Part shown: positions 1-5,164 of the stretch, piece by piece
How positions within the stretch are numbered: position 1 is the stretch's first letter
Layout: each line of letters begins with the position of its first letter
NCBI GenBank assembly: GCA_029287815.1
Contig: JARFQK010000339.1
Location: 1 to 5,657, forward strand
DNA: 5,657 bases
Source of the DNA: Gammaproteobacteria bacterium
GTDB taxonomy: Bacteria; Pseudomonadota; Gammaproteobacteria; SZUA-229
Reading direction: 5' to 3'
Position numbers and translations under genes: made by a program
Notes under the pieces: model-generated
The model's database searches: none
Seen by the model: the letters and a program-made list of their open reading frames with translations, nothing else
What the model was told of the DNA's origin: nothing

Positions 1-48
1 CAGCGTCTGTGTCGTTTCGAAGTTACCTATTTCGTTAGGTAGCGGCAT
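1..48 (-). CDS. cbbS: RuBisCO small subunit, form IA carboxysomal type (5' end only)
   Basis: Only the first 16 codons are in the window; the gene continues past base 1. The visible peptide is MPLPNEIGNFETTQTL. Its placement 54 bp after the cbbL stop on the same strand, and its likeness to the N-terminus of small subunits from marine picocyanobacterial alpha-carboxysomes (a short 'G-(N/D)-(F/Y)-(E/Q)-T' stretch leading into the TLE(S/T)FGFLPP region), support cbbS. The start is backed by a good Shine-Dalgarno GAGGA at 56-60, 7 nt before the ATG. The small subunit caps the L8 core of form I RuBisCO and in alpha-carboxysomes is co-packaged through CsoS2. Because so little is visible, the call rests mostly on context. 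It is presumably co-transcribed with cbbL. Confidence 0.85.
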   Translation of the reverse strand, partial: MPLPNEIGNFETTQTL

Positions 49-91
49 GGTGTTTTCCTCATAAATTTAGTTCGTTGTCAAAGTGGCCCGA

Positions 92-116
92 TGGACGCGG
101 GTTTAACCCACGTCCA
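92..116 (-). promoter_or_regulatory. RNA hairpin enclosing the cbbL stop codon
   Basis: On the minus (mRNA) strand the arms TGGACGTGGG and CCCGCGTCCA form a continuous 10-bp stem (nine Watson-Crick pairs and one G-U) around the 5-nt loop TTAAA, which contains the cbbL TAA stop. No T-tract follows, so it does not look like an intrinsic terminator. A structure here, between cbbL and cbbS, could stabilise the upstream mRNA, attenuate read-through or affect re-initiation at cbbS. The pairing is seen directly; the role is inferred. Confidence 0.6.
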
Positions 117-1518
117 GCTTATCGACGGTCTCGAATTCGACTTTGATTTCTTTCCAGGTTTCCCTCGCGATAGCCAGTTCCGGGCTGGTGCGGGCAGCCT
201 CGGTAAGGATGTCACGAGCCTCTTTTTCGATCTGTCTGCCTGCGTTACGCGCTTTGACGCTCGCCTCGAGTGCAACGCGGTTGGCAGCAGCACCTGCAGC
301 GTTACCCCACGGGTGACCCTGGGTTCCGCCACCGAACTGCAGCATGGAGTCATCACCGAAGATGGTGACCAGTGCCGGCATGTGCCAGACGTGGATACCA
401 CCGGATGCGACCGCGAAGACGCCCGGCAACGAGCCCCAGTCCTGATCGAAGAACACACCGCGCGAGCGGTCTTCCGGTACGAAAGATTCGCGCAACTGAT
501 CCACGAAGCCAAGGGTCGAGTTACGGTCACCTTCCAGCTTGCCGACCACGGTGCCGGTGTGCAGATGGTCACCGCCAGACAGTCGCAAACACTTGGCCAG
601 CACGCGGAAGTGGATACCATGTTTAGGATGGCGGTCGATCACAGCGTGCATGGCGCGGTGGATGTGCAGCAGCATGCCGTTCTCACGACACCAGTTGGCG
701 AGACCCGTGTTGGCAGTGAACCCACCGGTCAGGAAGTCGTGCATCATGATCGGCGAGCCAACCTCTTTGGCGAACTCGGCGCGCTTGTACATCTCTTCCG
801 GGGTCGCAGCGGTCACGTTCAGGTAATGCCCCTTACGTTCACCGGTTTCCTGCTCGGCCTTCTGAATGGCTTCACCGACGAACTCAAAGCGGTCACGCCA
901 GCGCATGAACGGCTGCGAGTTAACGTTTTCGTCGTCCTTGGTCATATCCAGACCGCCACGCAGGCACTCGTAAACGGCACGTCCATAGTTCTTGGCCGAC
1001 AGGCCCAGCGTGGGCTTGATCGTCGCGCCGAGCATCGGACGGCCATACTTGTTCAGACGATCACGCTCAACCTGGATGCCGGCTGGCGGACCACCGCAGG
1101 TCTTGATGTAGGCGATCGGGAAGCGGATGTCTTCCAGGCGCAGGTGCTTCAATGCCTTGAAGCCGAAAACGTTACCGACCAGCGAGGTCAGCACGTTGAC
1201 CACAGAACCCTCTTCGAACAGATCGATTGGGTAGGCGACGAACGCGTAGAATGATTCGGAGTCACCTGGAACGTCTTCGATTCGGTAAGCGCGCCCCTTG
1301 TAGTATTCAAGGTCGGTGAGCAATTCAGACCACACGGTGCTCCAGGTGCCCGTGGAACTCTCAGCAGCAACCGCCGCTGCGACTTCCTCGCGGGGCACCT
1401 CGGGCTGACCGGTGACCTTGAAACAGGCCAACAGGTCGGTGTCGAGTGGTACGTAATCCGGTGTCCAGTATTTTTCGCGGTATTCCTTCACACCCGCTTT
1501 GTAGGATTTTGTTGACAT
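103..1518 (-). CDS. cbbL: RuBisCO large subunit, form IA (carboxysome-associated)
   Basis: Catalytic subunit of ribulose-1,5-bisphosphate carboxylase/oxygenase, the CO2-fixing enzyme of the Calvin cycle; form IA enzymes of this type are packaged in alpha-carboxysomes. At 471 aa it is full length. The N-terminal domain has AAESSTGTW (E53, W59) and N116. In the barrel, K168 is the catalytic lysine (spinach K175); K194, D196 and E197 are the carbamylated lysine and Mg ligands; H287 is in LHIHRAMH; K327 is the loop-6 lysine in TVVGKLEGD; S372 lies in VASGGIHVWHMP and the phosphate loop is QFGGGT. The ATG at 1518 has AGGAGA 9 nt upstream. Oddities: the usual IKPK motif reads IKPT (T170 replaces spinach K177), A165 replaces the conserved C172, M192 replaces F199, and F262 replaces Y269. 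The next gene is cbbS, 54 bp on. Identity is certain; the effect of T170 on activity is open. Confidence 0.98.
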   Translation of the reverse strand: MSTKSYKAGVKEYREKYWTPDYVPLDTDLLACFKVTGQPEVPREEVAAAVAAESSTGTWSTVWSELLTDLEYYKGRAYRIEDVPGDSESFYAFVAYPIDLFEEGSVVNVLTSLVGNVFGFKALKHLRLEDIRFPIAYIKTCGGPPAGIQVERDRLNKYGRPMLGATIKPTLGLSAKNYGRAVYECLRGGLDMTKDDENVNSQPFMRWRDRFEFVGEAIQKAEQETGERKGHYLNVTAATPEEMYKRAEFAKEVGSPIMMHDFLTGGFTANTGLANWCRENGMLLHIHRAMHAVIDRHPKHGIHFRVLAKCLRLSGGDHLHTGTVVGKLEGDRNSTLGFVDQLRESFVPEDRSRGVFFDQDWGSLPGVFAVASGGIHVWHMPALVTIFGDDSMLQFGGGTQGHPWGNAAGAAANRVALEASVKARNAGRQIEKEARDILTEAARTSPELAIARETWKEIKVEFETVDKLDVG

Positions 1519-1872
1519 ATTCGTTCGTCTCCTGTTTCGTTGTCTGGCTAAAGAATCATCAAATGACTTATAGAATCGGCCCGAATCATAGGCTGATGTC
1601 TATAGGTACATCCAATCAATATTTCTTTCATTATTCATAGTAAATAGTCTATAGGTAAAGCTCCTTGTAATCATTTCCAACCGTCGCCGACATAGACAAC
1701 TGCCAGCGCCCGCGAGCCGCGAGTGTGCCACCGACACCGTCATAGCGCATATTTTCGCGCCCCGCGATCATGCGCTGTCGACCGCATGTTTCGCTCAAGC
1801 CGTCACACATCCGAACCAAACCAGCGCGCAACCACACCCGCGAGCAATACCGAATGCGGGACTCAGCAACGC
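1519..1872 (-). promoter_or_regulatory. Upstream control region of cbbLS
   Basis: This 354-bp stretch lies between the Nudix gene stop and the cbbL start and holds no convincing gene. The cbbL-proximal part (about 1541-1660) is AT-rich. It contains a dyad TTA-N7-TAA at 1631-1643, which fits the general T-N11-A pattern of LysR-type regulators such as CbbR; two copies of TACCTATAGAC (1598-1608 and 1647-1657); and two copies of ATGATTC (1553-1559, 1583-1589) with a further GATTC at 1573-1577. A possible sigma70-like promoter is TTTACC with AATAAT 18 bp on, but I would not rely on it. The GC-rich part (about 1680-1870) includes a nested inverted repeat, AGCGCAT 1744-1750 with ATGCGCT 1770-1776 and TCGCG/CGCGA inside, without a T-tract. 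No cbbR gene is in the window. Confidence 0.5.
1631..1643 (-). promoter_or_regulatory. Candidate CbbR (LysR-type) operator
   Basis: The minus strand reads TTACTATGAATAA, a TTA-N7-TAA dyad that satisfies the T-N11-A core of LysR-type regulator sites; CbbR sites are commonly written TNA-N7-TNA. It lies about 115 bp before the cbbL start. In such AT-rich DNA the pattern can occur by chance, so this is a candidate only. Confidence 0.3.
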
Positions 1873-2448
1873 TCAGCCGACCCATCGGTGAGTATACAGG
1901 CTGCGCAAACGACGCGTCTTCTCGACCATACGATAGGTGGATCGATTATTGTTGTACCGCGACACGTTGTTCAGGGTGACCCAGATCACATCGTGCGATT
2001 CGTCGCTCCCGGGCAGCCCTATGCTGTCATCGATTTCGACCAGAAAGCGGATATCGATATGATCGTGCTGCGGTCCGCGCTCGCTGGCAGGAATCGTGTG
2101 AACATCCACATCGAAAACGTCGTTGGACAGCAATCGCACTTCGGACGGCGGCAGCCCGGTTTCCTCAGACGTCTCCCGCAGAGCCACTCTGAGGATATCG
2201 GCATCGCCATCAGCGTGCCCGCCAGGCTGGAACCACTGATCGTGTTTGCGGTGGTGCAGCATGATCACTCGGCTGCGATCGGGACTGATGACCCAAACCG
2301 ATCCGGTCACATGAGCTGGCCAGAGCGTCCGGTGAAAACAATCGGTGTGCGCCTCGACGAAAGCAATGGCGCGCGCAACATATCCCGCCTCTTCCAAAAA
2401 GTGCGTTTTGTGCCGCCTGAGTAATCCGAGCAATTCCTGTCGATGCAT
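1873..2448 (-). CDS. Nudix hydrolase, downstream partner of csoS1D
   Basis: A 191-aa Nudix-fold hydrolase. These enzymes cleave nucleoside diphosphates linked to another moiety, or related phosphate compounds; the substrate here cannot be read from the sequence. The Nudix box spans G77-L99: G77, then R91-E92-x-x-E95-E96-x-G98-L99, so the metal-binding REXXEEXG core is intact. The first glutamate of the textbook motif is alanine (A83), within GGHADGDAD, which I recall as usual in this subfamily. The segment VTGSVWVISPDRSRVIMLHHRK (48-67) is the strand pair that precedes the box. I chose the ATG at 2448 (MHRQELLGLLRR) rather than an upstream ATG at 2520, because family members start here and the upstream start would overlap csoS1D by 68 bp. 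Only 4 bp separate the csoS1D stop from this ATG, indicating translational coupling. A link to carboxysome function is suggested by position alone. Confidence 0.9.
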   Translation of the reverse strand: MHRQELLGLLRRHKTHFLEEAGYVARAIAFVEAHTDCFHRTLWPAHVTGSVWVISPDRSRVIMLHHRKHDQWFQPGGHADGDADILRVALRETSEETGLPPSEVRLLSNDVFDVDVHTIPASERGPQHDHIDIRFLVEIDDSIGLPGSDESHDVIWVTLNNVSRYNNNRSTYRMVEKTRRLRSLYTHRWVG

Positions 2449-2452
2449 GACT

Positions 2453-3067
2453 TCAGGTACCCGAGGGCCGGCGAACTGCATCAATGGCTGCCGCTGCGGC
2501 CTCATCCACGTCGGCCTCACTTCCGGACAGAGTCAGACGGCCGTAGGCGCCCACCGCGCGGACATCGATCAGCGTGATGTTCGCAGCCTTTTCCGCCTGG
2601 TTGGCTGCATAGACGATGTAACCAGCGGGCTCTGCTTCCAGAATGAACATACTCTCCCCTGGAATGATCATCGAACCGCCACGGTGCTGCCGATTGATCA
2701 GCACCGTGTGTTCTGGCGTCATACCCCGGATGATTTCGTTCCAGGCAATGGAGCAAGCCTGCCGGTCAGACAGGCTTGCGCCCAGACTCGATAGCAGGAT
2801 ACTACCCGCCTCACGCACGTCACTCTGGTCGCGATGATGTATGACCATGGAACCGAATGCGCGCTCTACCACTTGCTGCGTGAGATTGACACGCGTGGCC
2901 TTGAGCGCAATGTCTGTATAGCGGTGTATCGCCATTCCCGGCGAAACTTCCATCCACAAACAAGCATCGCCAGGTATCGGTGGAAAGCCCTGTGAAACAG
3001 AGGCCATGTATTCCGCGAGCTGGGGCTGTAGGGAATCGATATAGACATAGGTTCTGAGTTTGACCAT
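2453..3067 (-). CDS. csoS1D: Tandem BMC-domain alpha-carboxysome shell protein CsoS1D
   Basis: A 204-aa protein with two BMC domains in one chain (about residues 1-100 and 101-204). CsoS1D forms pseudohexameric trimers that stack into a gated pore in the alpha-carboxysome shell, thought to admit large metabolites such as RuBP. Closely family-specific stretches are LRTYVYIDSLQPQLAEYM (4-21), GDACLWMEVSPGMAIHR (33-49), VVERAFGSM (66-74), INRQHRGGSMIIPG (124-137), FILEAEPAGYIVYAANQAEK (141-160) and DVRAVGAYGRLTL (168-180). E68-R69 match the Glu-Arg pair that gates the CsoS1D pore in Prochlorococcus. The ATG at 3067 fits the family start; the frame stays open to 3154 but those 29 extra residues are arginine-rich and look non-coding. 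The N-terminal extension of about 50 residues known from the Prochlorococcus protein is absent. It precedes the Nudix gene by 4 bp and lies about 1 kb upstream of cbbL on the same strand. Confidence 0.93.
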   Translation of the reverse strand: MVKLRTYVYIDSLQPQLAEYMASVSQGFPPIPGDACLWMEVSPGMAIHRYTDIALKATRVNLTQQVVERAFGSMVIHHRDQSDVREAGSILLSSLGASLSDRQACSIAWNEIIRGMTPEHTVLINRQHRGGSMIIPGESMFILEAEPAGYIVYAANQAEKAANITLIDVRAVGAYGRLTLSGSEADVDEAAAAAIDAVRRPSGT

Positions 3068-3194
3068 GGCATTATTTCGTCTTCGCCGCCGCGCTGTGTG
3101 GTCGCCTGTCCAACTCACCTTGACGGCCGCTTGCAAGCAGGCCAGCACCCTCAACGACGACGCGGCAGAGACGTATTTGTTAAATCGGCTGACC

Positions 3195-3228
3195 GTCGCT
3201 CGCGCTTCCTACCCCTTTCTCGAGCGAC
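3195..3228. repeat. 8-bp inverted repeat upstream of csoS1D
   Basis: GTCGCTCG at 3195-3202 and CGAGCGAC at 3221-3228 are exact inverted copies separated by 18 nt. They lie 128-161 nt before the csoS1D start, so they would fall in its 5' leader if the candidate promoter at 3248-3276 is used. Possible leader hairpin or protein site; the function is unknown. Confidence 0.45.
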
Positions 3229-3247
3229 ACCCCGATAGTGCGACGAG

Positions 3248-3276
3248 ATCTTAGGGAATCAGATACTTTTATACAA
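3248..3276 (-). promoter_or_regulatory. Candidate sigma70-like promoter for csoS1D-Nudix
   Basis: Minus strand: TTGTAT at 3276-3271, a 17-bp spacer, and TAAGAT at 3253-3248. Spacing is ideal; the -10 matches 4 of 6 and the -35 only 3 of 6. It sits in AT-rich DNA between hipA and csoS1D and would give a leader of about 175 nt. The 277-bp gap from hipA makes an independent promoter here likely, but this exact one is tentative. Confidence 0.3.
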
Positions 3277-3289
3277 ATAAATAAAAATT

Positions 3290-3319
3290 TATATATAGAT
3301 AGATGATAGTCTATATATA
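3290..3319. repeat. 10-bp AT-rich inverted repeat between hipA and csoS1D
   Basis: TATATATAGA at 3290-3299 and TCTATATATA at 3310-3319 are perfect inverted copies with a 10-nt loop, 26-55 bp after the hipA stop. In either transcript it could fold into a weak hairpin, but the stem is almost all A-T and no clear T-tract follows. It could end hipA transcription poorly, act as an operator, or be low-complexity DNA. The right arm overlaps a TATAGACTAT motif also found upstream of cbbL. Confidence 0.5.
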
Positions 3320-3344
3320 GCCGCCATCGGACAACCGTCTATGG

Positions 3345-4721
3345 CTAACCGACTGCCTGGCCCGCATGCTTCAGCAAACGCGAGCGCATAGCGTGATGCA
3401 CCTTCGCGAGCCGTCGTTTGTTCTCTGGCGGCAGCCTTGACAGCGCCTCGATCCGCTCCGGGTAGTCGGCACAGTGATCGACCAGCCGCTCAATACTTGA
3501 CCGGTAGTCTGCTTTGCGAATGCCCAGCACGCGGGCAAAACGTGCGAGAGCGAGCTCGAAGCTTACCGGCTCATCCGATCCCGACCCTGCCAGATAATCT
3601 CCGTAGTCACCAAAAGTCATACCCGGAGGCGTCAGTATGTCATGAATTCCGTAAGCTCGCATCGGGGTCGGATCGTACACCGGCGCAAAGGCGAGTTCGC
3701 CGTTTCGATCGATGATGCCGAGGTTTTGCAGGTGAAGATCTCCATTGCCGGTGAGCAAGGCCATCACCAGGCGCTCGAACAAGTGCTGCTTGGCACGCTT
3801 GCGATCGTTCACCAGCTGGATACGCGGGTGATCGATCGCCAACGCGACTCGGTCGTACGACGCGCTGTAGTGCGTCGTTACCGTCCTGCTGCCGGAAGCC
3901 AGAATCGAATAAAGCGACTCGAAGAATAACGGCACGCAGGCTTGCGTCCGATCGAAACGCTCCACGGCCAGACCGTGAAGACTGCCAATGGTGACCGCCC
4001 AGCAGCGCGGCACTTCGAAACCTGCCCGGCGATGGACCTCGAGACCCAGTTGCTCGAGCTCGGTGATTCCGGGATAGGTCGCGGTATTTTCCAGCTTCAG
4101 AATGATATCCATCCGACCGGAATCACCGAAACGCGTCGGCAGGCCAATGCGCCCGTCCCAGCCGCTGCGCGGAATCGACAGGGGCAGCTTCGGAATCGCG
4201 CCGCCAACGGTCGGTGTCGGCCCCAACAGATCGATCAACACGCCCGCCTTGTCATCGAACCAGGTCATGAACTCGCGCAGGCTGAAGCCAAAACGATCGT
4301 CCACTTCGACCAGATCGCGCCTTGACGGCGTGCCGTACCACAGGCGGGCGGCTTCATCGTTTTCGAACACGTCCAAATGGCCTATACCGCCGTGCCCGGC
4401 ACGTATCAGCATTTCCCAGTCCGTATCGAAGCCCGGCTTCGCTTCGATACGCTTCGCTTCCAGGTATCTCAACAACAGCGCACGCTGGAAATTGCGCTCC
4501 GACCTCGGGGGTACCAGACTTTGAACAGGAGGGTGAAAGTCAAAATACTCGTTTCGTTCACGGACGATGGTGCTGGTGAATTCGGCAGGCGGATACACCA
4601 GCCCGAGACCGCGCAAGCCCGTCGACGCAAAACCCTCCTCATAGGTGAAGCGCGCCTGTTGATCAGTCACCGTCAAGCGACCCATTTTGACGGGTTGAAC
4701 ACCCAGGCGTGTCCATATCAC
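3345..4721 (-). CDS. hipA: HipA-family kinase toxin
   Basis: A 458-aa member of the HipA family, serine/threonine kinases that act as toxins in type II toxin-antitoxin pairs; E. coli HipA phosphorylates glutamyl-tRNA synthetase and stops translation, but relatives have other targets. Visible motifs in order: the glycine-rich loop TVGGAIPK (171-178), where T171 lines up with the autophosphorylated serine region of E. coli HipA; the ATP-lysine K209 in DIILKLEN; AVERFDR (252-258); the catalytic loop GNGDLHLQN (325-333) with D328 and metal-binding N333 (Q332 where many members have K); and the metal aspartate D350 in APVYDPTP. The kinase core therefore looks intact. The start taken is GTG at 4721, without a convincing Shine-Dalgarno; GGAGG at 4749-4753 would instead suit an ATT codon at 4739, adding six residues in frame. 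The hipB-like gene lies 125 bp upstream, wider than is usual for hipBA. Confidence 0.88.
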   Translation of the reverse strand: MIWTRLGVQPVKMGRLTVTDQQARFTYEEGFASTGLRGLGLVYPPAEFTSTIVRERNEYFDFHPPVQSLVPPRSERNFQRALLLRYLEAKRIEAKPGFDTDWEMLIRAGHGGIGHLDVFENDEAARLWYGTPSRRDLVEVDDRFGFSLREFMTWFDDKAGVLIDLLGPTPTVGGAIPKLPLSIPRSGWDGRIGLPTRFGDSGRMDIILKLENTATYPGITELEQLGLEVHRRAGFEVPRCWAVTIGSLHGLAVERFDRTQACVPLFFESLYSILASGSRTVTTHYSASYDRVALAIDHPRIQLVNDRKRAKQHLFERLVMALLTGNGDLHLQNLGIIDRNGELAFAPVYDPTPMRAYGIHDILTPPGMTFGDYGDYLAGSGSDEPVSFELALARFARVLGIRKADYRSSIERLVDHCADYPERIEALSRLPPENKRRLAKVHHAMRSRLLKHAGQAVG

Positions 4722-4846
4722 CGCGCTGCGATCTTTAATACCACAAGCCTCCCGTCCAAGCCGACCCGAGATCGACAGTGACCCCGTCGCGCAAAATCAC
4801 AACGCCGCCTGGCAAGAAACGCTGGCTGGATCGATGCTTGCGTTGA
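4722..4846 (-). other. 125-bp spacer between hipB and hipA
   Basis: hipBA genes usually overlap or nearly touch, so this spacer is unusual. The hipA frame stays open up to a TGA at 4797-4799. Another minus-strand frame is open across most of the spacer but ends in TAA just before hipA and shows no recognisable protein. A purine-rich GGGAGG lies at 4749-4754 on the minus strand, the only strong ribosome-binding candidate before hipA. No terminator is evident, so hipA is probably still co-transcribed with hipB. Confidence 0.4.
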
Positions 4847-5092
4847 TCAATCAAACAACTCACCCTTGCCCACCAGTTCCGCAAGCTTGGAATCCTGCAC
4901 CCAGATCAGCTTCAACCCGACACTCTGGCCGAGGGCCTGCAATGTGGAGAACCTGGCATCATCCGCCTTCTTCAAACGCGAGAGACCCACTTCACCAATC
5001 TGCGACAACTCGGCAACATCCTTTTGTCGCATGCCTTGCTCTCTGGCCTGCTCCAGCGCTTCTGTGACCAGCATTACCAGATCATTATTCAT
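4847..5092 (-). CDS. hipB: HipB-like XRE-family HTH antitoxin
   Basis: An 81-aa DNA-binding protein with a helix-turn-helix of the Cro/C1 (XRE) family: MRQKDVAELSQIGEVGLSRLKK (about 21-42) supplies the two DNA-reading helices and RFSTLQALGQSVGLKLIWV (about 47-65) the closing helix and first beta strand. HipB proteins dimerise, bind and inhibit HipA, and repress their own operon; the C-terminal tail GELFD is of the kind that contacts HipA or targets proteolysis. The ATG at 5092 is preferred over TTG codons at 5095 and 5098. No Shine-Dalgarno is visible before it, and a -10-like TATTAT lies only about 20-25 nt upstream, so the message may be nearly leaderless. An inverted repeat upstream is a plausible autoregulatory operator. 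It could be another small XRE regulator, but the following hipA makes antitoxin the best reading. Confidence 0.82.
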   Translation of the reverse strand: MNNDLVMLVTEALEQAREQGMRQKDVAELSQIGEVGLSRLKKADDARFSTLQALGQSVGLKLIWVQDSKLAELVGKGELFD

Positions 5093-5103
5093 CAACAATT
5101 ATC

Positions 5104-5155
5104 GTTAGCTATAATAGAAGGCCATATTCTAACAAAAATTAGCATAAAAGCTAAT
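5104..5155 (-). promoter_or_regulatory. hipB promoter and operator region
   Basis: The palindrome ATTAGC-N6-GCTAAT (5138-5155) has two 6-bp arms. Half-site-like copies of the same core recur nearer the gene, GTTAGC at 5104-5109 and CTAAC at 5129-5133. On the minus strand TATTAT is a good -10 (5 of 6), but with only a poor TTTTTG -35 sixteen bp upstream. Repeated TTAGC half-sites around the promoter fit HipB-type autorepression, in which several palindromes flank the promoter; the half-site differs from the TATCC of E. coli HipB. A TATAAT at 5110-5115 also reads on the plus strand, so the region could be a divergent promoter. Confidence 0.5.
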
Positions 5156-5164
5156 CTATAAATT

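Noticed and set aside
91..1254. 387-codon plus-strand open frame opposite cbbL
   Set aside because: It is antisense to a certain cbbL gene, has no recognisable domain, and is explained by GC-rich codon bias of the real gene.
1744..1776. Nested inverted repeat AGCGCAT...ATGCGCT as a terminator of the Nudix gene
   Set aside because: The stems are real but no T-tract follows on either strand, so an intrinsic terminator is not supported.
1649..1885. 78-codon minus-strand frame between the Nudix gene and cbbL
   Set aside because: It overlaps the Nudix 3' end, shows no known motif or good ribosome-binding site, and runs into the AT-rich cbbL control region.
1723..2424. 233-codon plus-strand frame
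   Set aside because: It lies mostly antisense to the Nudix gene, whose motifs are clear, and has no recognisable protein features.
2449..2520. Upstream start of the Nudix gene at 2520
   Set aside because: It would overlap csoS1D by 68 bp, and the added 24 residues do not resemble the family, which starts at MHRQELL.
3068..3154. N-terminal extension of CsoS1D by 29 residues
   Set aside because: Although Prochlorococcus CsoS1D has an extension, the residues here are arginine-rich and unlike it, and the family-typical start MVKLRTYV lies at 3067.
3060..3254. 64-codon plus-strand frame upstream of csoS1D
   Set aside because: It starts inside csoS1D in antisense, has no homology that I recognise, and covers the csoS1D leader.
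3286..5164. AATTTATA (3286-3293) and TATAAATT (5157-5164) as terminal inverted repeats of a hipBA-carrying element
   Set aside because: Eight A/T bases in two AT-rich stretches are easily matched by chance, and no target-site duplication is seen.
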